Part shown: positions 26,057 through 34,062 of the stretch, in pieces
Layout: each line of letters opens with the position of its first letter
Numbering within the stretch: the stretch's first letter is position 1
Assembly (NCBI RefSeq): GCF_008124885.1
Contig: NZ_VNHX01000018.1
Span: forward strand, 1 to 64,000
Reading direction: 5' to 3'
DNA: 64,000 nucleotides
Source: Sphingobacterium allocomposti
GTDB lineage: Bacteria > Bacteroidota > Bacteroidia > Sphingobacteriales > Sphingobacteriaceae
The notes under the pieces: generated by a model
Database searches by the model: none
The model's input: only the letters and a program-made list of their open reading frames with translations
What the model was told of the DNA's origin: nothing
Translations under genes and position numbers: made by a program

Positions 26057-28705
26057 TTAGCGTACCTCAAGAGGTATTGTCTTTCTAATCAGCCGGCCCT
26101 GTAAATCCAGCCCTTCCAGTATAATCAGATAAGTGCCCTTTTCGTCGGACGTATAAAAGTCAAAAGTCGCCTTCCCTTCGCTGTTGGTTACGATGTTAGG
26201 CTCCCAATGTATCGTTGTTCTTAGATCGCGCTGCAGCTGATTTTCGGAGTTTATTTCGTAAACCGGCTTGTAGAATGTTCGATTGAGGTTAAACCCTTTG
26301 GGCTGAACCGTCACAATACCTTTCGGTGTGTAACTCTGTATGGCGTCCCTTCCGGTTTTCGAGGTGATGATGATAAGTCCATTCCCTCCGTACGAGCCGT
26401 AGATGGCTGTATAGCCGACGTTTCGTAGGACTTCAATACTTTGGATATCGACAGGATTGATCATGGACAGTTGATCGCCCTCTATGTACATCCCGTCCAG
26501 AACGACCTGCATCTCCCCGCCGCCACGTGTGGTGTAGGGCCTTCCGTTGCGGAACATAACGCCCAGCAGGCGGCCGTTGAGACACATCTCTAACGTGGGA
26601 CAGGTTTCCAGATCTTCTGCCGTGAGTACTTGGTCGGCATTGCCTGGGCCATTGAGATTGGCGGAATTCTCGGAAGCCTTTTTCTTTGAGCTACGGGCTG
26701 TCACGACCACTTCCTGTATAGCGATCGTCTTTTCCATAAGCCCCTGCGCCTCCAGCCCGGCAAAAAACTGTTTGCTCTGCAGGATATCGTCTAGAAATTT
26801 TGCATTGATATCGTTCTTCTCGTCGGGCGCATTTCTATTCGGACCGGCGGGCGTTTCCTCTGCTTTTGGAACGATGATATCGATGTTATTTTTGCCCTTG
26901 TCGTCCTTCGCAGTAATGAGAAACTTAACGCTGTCGGGAAAAAACAGCTGATCGAACTCGAAATAGCCTTCGTCGTTGGCTACGGTGTCGATAAAGTCCA
27001 TAAAGTTTTTGGAAGAAATCAGCGTCATCTTCGCTCCGGCGGCAGGCGCCTTCCGGCCAAGTTTCCGAGCCTGACCTCTGATGCTGATGCTCTTCTCGGG
27101 GAGGAACGCGGGCTCGCCGGGCGTGAGCGCTGATGCCAGATCTATCTTTCGCCAGCCATGAGTGAGCAGCAAGTGATCGACTTCGTTGGACTTGAAGTCT
27201 CCATCGAAATAATACCCTGGGTTTTCGATATACCCGTTGAGGTCGGCACTCAGTAATAATGAGGTTAAGATGTTCGGCATCAGTTGAATGCTGTCCCGTA
27301 TTTTTGATGCGTTGATTACTGAAGCTGATAATACCGCGTTACGGACGCTATCGGACGGGTTTCCGCTCTCCAGCGATACCGTAACGTGCTTCCGTGTGCC
27401 TGTGGACGGGGCACTCAGGGCGACGGCAAGAGGAAGTTCCCGTGCCGTCTGAAAGATAAATACGGGACGCTCCATCAGGGGAACCAAATCATGGTTGAGC
27501 ACGCTTATGGTCAGCACCCCCGAGGGCAGCTCTTCCTTCGGGACAGAGAAGGTAAGCTCTGCTTTTGAAGCGGCCTGCTTCGACACGTAGTAGGTACGGC
27601 CTAAGTGATGGACAACGAGATAGATGTCTTTCCCATTTTGCTTGTCGGAACTCATGTTCACCTGTGCAAAAAGCCTGTTGACATTGCCGTTATTAACTTG
27701 AATATTGTACCCCGATGTTTCTATCGGCGGAAGAGACGTCTGCACGCTTGTGCCGTCTTCGAAATAGGTTGCCGTTGTGAACGATTCCTTAGGATCTATG
27801 AAAAGGTGAGAGGCACCCATTCCGAGTTTATTTGTTTTAATAATGGCGGCAGTGTCTCCTCCGGAAGTGAGGATATATGTTTTTGCCGCGATGCCAAGTC
27901 CGTTTGGCTGTAATGTTTTGATGGCGACTTTGTTTAATGTACCTGCTAACAGGTGTCCCCCTTCAGGAAAAAACTGGACGCTGTTGGGACGTGCGCCGAC
28001 CGCTGGTATTTTGAATATTTTTTCTACCGGAACCTGTGCTTGGTTCTCAAATTGAATAGAGAGCTTGGCTTGGGTATACTCATCCTTTAATGGGATTTCG
28101 AGCCGTCCGTCAGCGCCTGAATTTAGGCGTCCCCGTTTTAGGACCTTTCCGTCCTTGGAGATCGCGTAGCGCACAGCTTTTTCCGTCAGCGGCGTACCTT
28201 GCAGGTCGCGCAGGAGAACAACATAGTTGTCTCCACTTATCTGGGACTGTGTCTGTACATTGTCCAAGCGTCCGTTGCTAACCAGTATGTTCTGCTGGAA
28301 AAAGTAGGCGGAGCTGTCGTTGCGCATCCAGTTGTTGTAAGCGCGTAGGCGGTAGGTGCCCTCTATAAGGGTATCTGCGAGCGTGATATCCCCCAACCCG
28401 AGGCCGCTGGCGAGGGGGATTTTTATGTTTGCAACAATTTCGTCTTTTGGGCTGACGAGATCGACGTAAGCGATGTTGCTCAGGTTGGATAGTAAGTTCT
28501 CCGCGCCGACAACAGTGTATGCTTTAAACCAGATGGTCTCGCCTGCGGTGTATGAGTACTTGTCCAAATGAAGGTGCATCTTTTCTATCGGACGGGAATC
28601 GTGATAAGCATTTATTTTTGTTAGTAGGCTCTGAATGTCCTGCGCTATGGCTGAAGATCCAAGTAGGAGAAGCAAGGGGAGCCAAACAAACCTGTTCAAG
28701 ATCAT
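26057..28705 (-). CDS. MG2-domain/TonB-plug hybrid protein without a barrel
   Basis: This 882-residue exported protein begins with a signal peptide (LLLLLGSSAIAQ). An alpha-2-macroglobulin-type MG2 segment follows (KMHLHLDKYSYTAGETIWFK, about residues 40-130), then several immunoglobulin-like domains. A TonB-receptor plug occupies about residues 660-780 (QEVVVTARS, MQVVLDGMYIEG, IQSIEVLRNVGYTAIYG). The last 100 residues are again macroglobulin-like (FDFYTSDEKGTYLIILEG). No 22-strand barrel follows the plug, so it cannot be a normal TonB-dependent channel. Such proteins occur in Bacteroidota with unknown function. It may bind substrate or a TonB-type motor at the cell surface. Confidence 0.9.
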   Translation of the reverse strand: MILNRFVWLPLLLLLGSSAIAQDIQSLLTKINAYHDSRPIEKMHLHLDKYSYTAGETIWFKAYTVVGAENLLSNLSNIAYVDLVSPKDEIVANIKIPLASGLGLGDITLADTLIEGTYRLRAYNNWMRNDSSAYFFQQNILVSNGRLDNVQTQSQISGDNYVVLLRDLQGTPLTEKAVRYAISKDGKVLKRGRLNSGADGRLEIPLKDEYTQAKLSIQFENQAQVPVEKIFKIPAVGARPNSVQFFPEGGHLLAGTLNKVAIKTLQPNGLGIAAKTYILTSGGDTAAIIKTNKLGMGASHLFIDPKESFTTATYFEDGTSVQTSLPPIETSGYNIQVNNGNVNRLFAQVNMSSDKQNGKDIYLVVHHLGRTYYVSKQAASKAELTFSVPKEELPSGVLTISVLNHDLVPLMERPVFIFQTARELPLAVALSAPSTGTRKHVTVSLESGNPSDSVRNAVLSASVINASKIRDSIQLMPNILTSLLLSADLNGYIENPGYYFDGDFKSNEVDHLLLTHGWRKIDLASALTPGEPAFLPEKSISIRGQARKLGRKAPAAGAKMTLISSKNFMDFIDTVANDEGYFEFDQLFFPDSVKFLITAKDDKGKNNIDIIVPKAEETPAGPNRNAPDEKNDINAKFLDDILQSKQFFAGLEAQGLMEKTIAIQEVVVTARSSKKKASENSANLNGPGNADQVLTAEDLETCPTLEMCLNGRLLGVMFRNGRPYTTRGGGEMQVVLDGMYIEGDQLSMINPVDIQSIEVLRNVGYTAIYGSYGGNGLIIITSKTGRDAIQSYTPKGIVTVQPKGFNLNRTFYKPVYEINSENQLQRDLRTTIHWEPNIVTNSEGKATFDFYTSDEKGTYLIILEGLDLQGRLIRKTIPLEVR

Positions 28706-28781
28706 ATCGGTTAAAATTTCCTGAATTTACAAAAAAAAGCAGACAGGTTAGGAAATTTTATAGATTATTGTTTTACATCGG

Positions 28782-28789
28782 TATCTTTG
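28782..28789 (+). promoter_or_regulatory. -7 element far upstream of purD
   Basis: TATCTTTG fits TAnnTTTG and lies about 200 bases before purD, with no gene between, so it would give a leader of about 195 bases. No -33 element is convincing. Confidence 0.4.
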
Positions 28790-28989
28790 CAGGCATAGTT
28801 GTTAAGACAATACACTGCTTTCTGACTGGGGAGGACGGAATATTGTTTATAATTGGGCTCTTCGGTAAGAATTGGTGAATACGTCTGCGCAATTAAATCT
28901 TTTTATGAATATCCACGGCATCTAACGGGCTGTACGCGTTGGCTCGATGGAAGTCGTTAACTCTTTAATACGTAAATAGAATAGTATAT

Positions 28990-30264
28990 ATGAATATTTT
29001 AATTATCGGTTCTGGCGGAAGAGAATCTGCCTTTGCATATAAATTATCTAAAAGCCCCCGTTTGCGCCAGCTGTTTATCGCTCCTGGCAATGCCGGCACA
29101 AGCCAGTATGGTCAAAATGTGAACCTGAAGGTGACAGACTTTGAAGGCATAGCGGCCTTTGCTTTGGCAAATGCCGTCGATATGATTGTGGTGGGACCGG
29201 AAGAACCGTTAGTGAAAGGTATTCATGATTATTTTCTAACCCGTGAAGATGTAAAACATATTCCTGTCATCGGGCCGCAGCAGCAAGGTGCACAGCTGGA
29301 GGGATCCAAAGATTTCTCTAAAGAATTCATGTCCCGGCACAATATTCCCACGGCATCTTATAGATCTTTTGACCGATCGAATCTTGAAGAAGGGCTAGCT
29401 TATCTGGAAACACAGAAATTGCCTATCGTCCTTAAAGCAGATGGGCTAGCTGCGGGCAAAGGGGTGTTGATCTGTGAAACATTAGAAGATGCGAAGTCGG
29501 AGCTGAAAGCAATGATTGCCGACGCGAAATTTGGAGAGGCGAGTTCTGTCGTGGTCATCGAAGAATTTTTAAAAGGAATCGAGCTTTCTGTCTTCGTGCT
29601 AACAGACGGCAGCGCTTATAAGGTGTTGCCGTCTGCGAAGGATTATAAGCGGATCGGCGAAGGAGATACCGGCCTGAATACAGGCGGTATGGGGTCTATT
29701 TCTCCTGTTCCGTTTGCTGACGAGGCATTTTTGGCCAAAGTGGAACAACGTATTATTAAGCCGACGATCGGCGGACTGAAAGAAGATGGGATTCCTTATA
29801 AGGGCTTTATCTTTATTGGCTTAATGAATGTTGATGGTGAGCCTTATGTTATTGAGTACAATGTACGTATGGGCGACCCCGAAACGGAGTCGGTTTTGCC
29901 TCGCATCGAGTCGGATCTAGTAGATTTATTGGAAGGGGTAGCCAAAGGCGATCTGGAGAGCCGGACTTATACGGTGAGCCCCAAAACTGCCGTCACGGTT
30001 GTTTTGGTCTCGGGAGGATACCCGGGCGATTACGAGTCGGGAAAGGAAATTTCCAACATGGAAAACGTAGAAGATTCTATCGTGTTTCATGCTGGCACAA
30101 AAGAAGTAGACGGAAAAGTTGTTACGGCAGGGGGGCGGGTGCTCGCTGTGACCACGCTACAGGATAACCTTTTTGACGCCCTACAACAGGCTACTGCAGA
30201 CGCCGGACGCATATTCTTTGAACGTAAATATTTTAGAAAGGATATCGGTTTCGATCTGATATAA
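28990..30264 (+). CDS. purD: Phosphoribosylamine-glycine ligase
   Basis: The 424-residue protein matches PurD throughout: the N-terminal MNILIIGSGGRESAFAYKL, the ATP-grasp motifs (LKADGLAAGKGVLI, FLKGIELSVFVL), the DYKRIGEGDTGLNTGGMG loop and the C-terminal YNVRMGDPETE. It joins glycine to phosphoribosylamine with ATP in the second step of purine synthesis. No other pur genes are nearby. It is preceded by a possible long leader and followed by the tRNA-Glu gene with its own promoter. Confidence 0.97.
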   Translation: MNILIIGSGGRESAFAYKLSKSPRLRQLFIAPGNAGTSQYGQNVNLKVTDFEGIAAFALANAVDMIVVGPEEPLVKGIHDYFLTREDVKHIPVIGPQQQGAQLEGSKDFSKEFMSRHNIPTASYRSFDRSNLEEGLAYLETQKLPIVLKADGLAAGKGVLICETLEDAKSELKAMIADAKFGEASSVVVIEEFLKGIELSVFVLTDGSAYKVLPSAKDYKRIGEGDTGLNTGGMGSISPVPFADEAFLAKVEQRIIKPTIGGLKEDGIPYKGFIFIGLMNVDGEPYVIEYNVRMGDPETESVLPRIESDLVDLLEGVAKGDLESRTYTVSPKTAVTVVLVSGGYPGDYESGKEISNMENVEDSIVFHAGTKEVDGKVVTAGGRVLAVTTLQDNLFDALQQATADAGRIFFERKYFRKDIGFDLI

Positions 30265-30313
30265 AAATAATGTTTTCAGATTCAGTAATTTATAAAATCT
30301 GCTTAAAAAATAT

Positions 30314-30344
30314 TTTGGTGATTTGAATATAGCTCTTATATTTG
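30314..30344 (+). promoter_or_regulatory. tRNA-Glu promoter
   Basis: TTTG at 30314-30317, a 19-base spacer and TATATTTG at 30337-30344 form the clearest full Bacteroidota promoter in the window, 17 bases before the tRNA. Confidence 0.75.
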
Positions 30345-30361
30345 CGTCACCAAAAGCAAAT

Positions 30362-30436
30362 GGCCCGTTCGTCTAGGGGTTAGGACGCAAGATTTTCATT
30401 CTTGAAACAGGGGTTCGATTCCCCTACGGGCTACCA
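30362..30436 (+). tRNA. tRNA-Glu (anticodon TTC)
   Basis: The cloverleaf is complete. The acceptor GGCCCGT pairs with ACGGGCT, the anticodon stem CAAGA/TCTTG encloses the loop TTTTCAT with anticodon TTC, and the T-arm is GGGGTTCGATTCCCC. The 3' CCA is encoded (30434-30436). It reads GAA and GAG codons. A terminator follows within 25 bases. Confidence 0.98.
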
Positions 30437-30456
30437 GACTTAACGTCAAAACATAC

Positions 30457-30497
30457 CAAAATCCTGCAGATCGAATGTTTGCAGGATTTTGTTTTTT
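30457..30497 (+). terminator. tRNA-Glu terminator
   Basis: CAAAATCCTGCA at 30457-30468 pairs perfectly with TGCAGGATTTTG at 30480-30491, followed by six T's. Confidence 0.92.
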
Positions 30498-31017
30498 AGC
30501 ATCTACAAGCCCATCCCAGTTGGGTCAAGCTCAATCCGGATACAGTATTGGTAAAGCAGAATCAATGGGCGTTTCGACTAACTGGATAAAGCAAAGATCT
30601 TTAAAGCGTTAGAGTCGTAAAATAAAAAAATCCAACGGTGCGTCCTCGTTTGTGCGATTTAGACGGCCGTTTTTGATTTGTACGGTTTACGGAAGTCCAG
30701 ATTGGACAAGGGGCCGACGCCTTATGCGTTTGCCCTATTCGCCATTTTGTCTTATCGGTTAGTGGGGTTGAGAAAAGAAGAGCAAGGACTGCTGAGGATG
30801 CTCGACGGTCGTGCGCGCAGAGTCCGACCCTCCGCTATTTACGCTAGGGGGCGACTATGTCCTACGGTGGTGTTGCGGCATCACGGAAAAGCTTAGCCCT
30901 CCGCTGTTTTGTCGGAATGCGGAGAACATCTTCTGCCGACAGCGAAGACGAAACCTCTGTAGCTCCCGTAAACAGTAAGAACGGAATTATGCTATTATCT
31001 ACATTGAACGGTATATC
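30498..31017. other. Gene-free stretch of 520 bases
   Basis: No convincing gene. A 72-codon frame at 30678-30896 is rich in arginine, has no family match I know and looks accidental. No strong hairpin or repeat of the tRNA end is seen. It could hold an unrecognised small RNA or remains of a lost gene. Confidence 0.5.
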
Positions 31018-31800
31018 TCAGTAGTCCGAGTATGCGACGGGGCGTAACAGCAGCGTAACATTTTTGGAGACGTTGTTTTGGTATTCCGGCATATCGTGCA
31101 TGGGCTTATACAGCGGTCCGAAAGACTTCCAGTGTTCATTTCTGTCGGCCATATCATTAAACGTCGTCATGTACATAAGATTCGGCATCGTGCTCCCTGC
31201 TATAACCTGGCCGTAAAAGACAGCATTAAAATTTAGTTTTTCGAAAATGTCTATCTCGCCATTGTTGAACATATCTATCTTATTCTCAGACAATCTTTCG
31301 GTGGCCCCTTCATAGCTTCTTAACTCATATACGCGTTCGTGGCGGCCTCCGCTCAACTTGGGGAGTTTTGCCTGTGGCATCCCACGAAAAGCTTTCAGAA
31401 GAATAGTCTCTATTCGGTCAAACGGAGGATTGTCATACGCGGCCTGAAGGTAGCTTTCTCCCTCTTTAAGGTAGCCGTTGTCCCGCTTCAACTGGGCATC
31501 TAAGTTTACCAGTTTCAAAAGGTTTTTCGATGTAAGTAGTACATAGATTAACCTCTCAGCCTTCTGTTCAATCGGTTTAAAAACACCTACGTTTGCAAAT
31601 CCCTGACGATGTGCCGCTGGAATGAATGCTCTCTCCAAATAAGTGTCAATCGTTCTTTCTTGTTGCAGCGTGGTGTAGTGATAAACCCTTATCTGAAAAT
31701 ATTCCTGCTTCCCTTGCGCCACGGCGGTTTCTCCGAACATTTTAATAGCGAAGAAGACGATCAAGAGCGGACGGATGAATGGATTTATATTTGTGACCAT
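31018..31800 (-). CDS. Secreted NIPSNAP-family protein
   Basis: From the ATG at 31800 this is 260 residues with a signal peptide (FFAIKMFGETAVAQG). Two ferredoxin-like NIPSNAP repeats follow: YFQIRVYHYTT...IPAAHRQGFANVGVF and VYELRSYEGAT...FEKLNFNAVFYG, then HWKSFGPLYK. Members are common secreted proteins of Bacteroidota with no settled function. The gene stands alone. A -7 element 28 bases upstream fixes the start after the in-frame ATG at 31827. Confidence 0.88.
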   Translation of the reverse strand: MVTNINPFIRPLLIVFFAIKMFGETAVAQGKQEYFQIRVYHYTTLQQERTIDTYLERAFIPAAHRQGFANVGVFKPIEQKAERLIYVLLTSKNLLKLVNLDAQLKRDNGYLKEGESYLQAAYDNPPFDRIETILLKAFRGMPQAKLPKLSGGRHERVYELRSYEGATERLSENKIDMFNNGEIDIFEKLNFNAVFYGQVIAGSTMPNLMYMTTFNDMADRNEHWKSFGPLYKPMHDMPEYQNNVSKNVTLLLRPVAYSDY

Positions 31801-31828
31801 AATTCTGTAAAGTTTAAAGGTAGACACG

Positions 31829-31836
31829 CAAATATA
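31829..31836 (-). promoter_or_regulatory. -7 element of the NIPSNAP gene
   Basis: On the minus strand this is TATATTTG. The predicted start of transcription near 31822 lies inside the frame that an earlier ATG (31827) would open, so the start at 31800 is preferred. Confidence 0.5.
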
Positions 31837-32310
31837 GCCATAATACGCATATAATAAATTTGAACAAAGACTTTTTGTGACGTAGCGCTTAATCTACACC
31901 GGATGAGGACGAGCATCTTTCAAACCATCATTTATCGTATTATGGTTGTATTTCATCAATACGGCGGTGAAGGGCCAACAAAGGGCACCCGCAAAACGTT
32001 ACCGTCTTCCCGATAGCTTGTGCAAGATTTTTACGCCTATCCATCCTTCCTCAAAATGACGCGGTATCCGCTCCCTTTGGATGGGAACACGTCTGTGGGA
32101 CAGCGCGTATTGCCGACGGTACGACGATGGCCGCATTAGCGGGCGACGAAGGCCTGTGTTCCGACATGAGATAGTCTATCCCCCGAAGAGGAATGCGAGC
32201 CCAAGGTTTTTATATCTGGACGCGATTTCCTTGCATATAAATGTTTATTTATTTAGGTTTGGAAAAGGGCGTATCAAATTTAAATTGGCCTTCTGAGAAT
32301 TATTCGACCA
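31837..32310. other. Gene-free stretch between divergent genes
   Basis: About 470 bases with only short chance frames (the longest, at 32081-32296, is arginine- and tyrosine-rich with no recognisable domain). The right end is AT-rich and probably holds the promoter of the TlpA-like gene. No clear -7 match is seen. Confidence 0.5.
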
Positions 32311-33489
32311 ATGAAACATTCTTCCATATTAGCAACCATCCTGTTGGTGTCGATTTTCAGCGTGAATCTACACGCAAAAGGTGAGGTTGAAACCGCAACC
32401 TCTGTTTTGCAGAAGGTGTCTGATCAATTAAACAGTTTTGAAACTATCAGCTATTGTTATTATCGGAGTATTAATTATTTTTCCGAAGACTATCACAGCG
32501 AGACAAGTGGTCATACGTATTTGGATTTTAGAAGCAATGACAGCACGTTAGGTTTTAAGTTTCAGTTAGAGAACGAGCAGTACAAAATGGTCTACAACGG
32601 TTCCGAAGCTTTCCACTTAAACAAAAAAGAAAAATCGATCGAGATTCATCGCAAACCTGATCCCCGAGATTTCGAATCGCTGTCTTTGTTCGCAAATTCG
32701 ATTGTTTCTATCCGACAGGTGTTGCCAATGGTCATTTCTGATAAGGACATTATAAAGAAGCTTGCGGATACATCCATTAACGGCAAGAACCATTATTTGG
32801 TAACGTTTGTCTTGAAAAATATGACGATAGGTAATATTGGTGGGTTTAACAGCCTTGCGTTGAAAAGAAATATCAGCTACAGGCTGGTCGTCGATAAAAC
32901 ATCTCATATGCCTTTGCAGATCATTCAGACCAATGACGCGGAGCCGAACGATTACGTGCTTACCGTTTTTAAGCATACCGAAAAAACTGGTAAAAGTCCA
33001 GATGAACATTCCTGGTATTATTCTACCTATTTGGATGACTACCAACCTTCTTCTCTGAAAAAGCTTGCGATGGTTCAGCCGAACACAAAGGCGACCGATT
33101 GGCTGCTGCCTTTTATTGACGGTTGTGATACCCTTCGGTTGAGTAGTCTGAAGGGAAAGGTGGTTTTGCTTGAGTTCTGGATTAAAAATTGTGGATATTG
33201 TATCTCTGCCGTTTCAGAATTGAATGGCCTGTTGGAAAAGTACCACGGGAAAAATTTACAGGTAATTGGCGTCAACGCTTATGACAGCAGAGGTGACATT
33301 TGCAGCTTTTACAAGAAGAACCAGCCCAAGTTCAGAACTGTTTATGATTACGATGGGAACGTTACCAGAGACTACGGCGTGGATGCGTTCCCAACAATTG
33401 TCCTTCTCGACGGAAATCATAAGATTCTTTACGCCGGCGACTTTGACCAGGTGCAACTCAACAACCTATTGAAAGTAATCCTTAAATAA
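32311..33489 (+). CDS. TlpA-like thioredoxin-fold protein
   Basis: This 392-residue exported protein has a signal peptide (MKHSSILATILLVSIFSVNL, then HA), an N-terminal domain of about 230 residues with no known catalytic motif and a C-terminal TlpA/AhpC-type thioredoxin domain. The active site reads FWIKNCGYC, with redox cysteines C294 and C297, and is followed by VIGVNAYDSRGD and the cis-proline loop VDAFPTIVLL. It should reduce or isomerise disulphides in the periplasm. The codon use and composition look more AT-rich than the neighbours. It stands between two gene-free stretches. Confidence 0.9.
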   Translation: MKHSSILATILLVSIFSVNLHAKGEVETATSVLQKVSDQLNSFETISYCYYRSINYFSEDYHSETSGHTYLDFRSNDSTLGFKFQLENEQYKMVYNGSEAFHLNKKEKSIEIHRKPDPRDFESLSLFANSIVSIRQVLPMVISDKDIIKKLADTSINGKNHYLVTFVLKNMTIGNIGGFNSLALKRNISYRLVVDKTSHMPLQIIQTNDAEPNDYVLTVFKHTEKTGKSPDEHSWYYSTYLDDYQPSSLKKLAMVQPNTKATDWLLPFIDGCDTLRLSSLKGKVVLLEFWIKNCGYCISAVSELNGLLEKYHGKNLQVIGVNAYDSRGDICSFYKKNQPKFRTVYDYDGNVTRDYGVDAFPTIVLLDGNHKILYAGDFDQVQLNNLLKVILK

Positions 33490-34062
33490 GTTGACTTCAA
33501 GCCCAAAGTCGGCTTGGCTCATCACCGTGGCGGATGCCTCAGGGGTGTTTCCTGAGCTACACGCGGGGCGTGCCGTTGCGCTATTGGAGCAAAAAAAGCA
33601 CTTGACGTGCTTTAGACAAGCGAAGTATGCGTGTATAATTTCATGATCTGATGAAATTATTTTTGCTTTTTAGTTTTTGTTTTTAATTTTAGAGCGGCAT
33701 AAAAAAAAATGTAATTGACGACGACTCCATTGCGCGCTATATTCTATTCGATTTTTCACAACGGCTTCCCTTTCTGGGCGTGGCCGCTACCCACCATAGC
33801 ACCACAGAACGCGTAGAGCCTATCCCCTTCTATGCAACTGAATTACTTGTTTTGGATACACACAGTCTTGAATAATCGTCCAGGGCACCTATTTGCTCTC
33901 CTGTCAAGAGAGTCGCTATAACCGTTGTTGTTACGCGGTCTTTCTTCATGACGAAGCAGTAAGCCGGCTGCTAATACAAGCCAAATGCGAAAGGAAAAGG
34001 ACAGTATATTGCGCATAGTAGCATAGCAATAAAAAAAATATAACTAAACAACCAAATACTTT
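33490..34062. other. Gene-free stretch with a minus-strand-type hairpin
   Basis: About 570 bases without a gene. At 33595-33613 AAAGCAC pairs with GTGCTTT; on the minus strand this hairpin is followed by seven T's, so it would end a leftward transcript, although no leftward gene is visible to its right. An AT-rich part at 33640-33720 may hold promoters for the receptor gene. Confidence 0.5.

Noticed and set aside
28552-28878. A 108-codon rightward frame across the start of the leftward MG2-plug gene.
   Set aside because: It overlaps a clear gene start on the other strand and reads as low-quality sequence without domains.
30678-30896. A 72-codon open frame after tRNA-Glu.
   Set aside because: It is arginine-rich with a random look, has no start-site signal and no family resemblance.
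30362-31017. tRNA-Glu as the attachment site of a mobile element.
   Set aside because: I see no repeat of the tRNA 3' end downstream and no integrase, excisionase or phage gene in the window.
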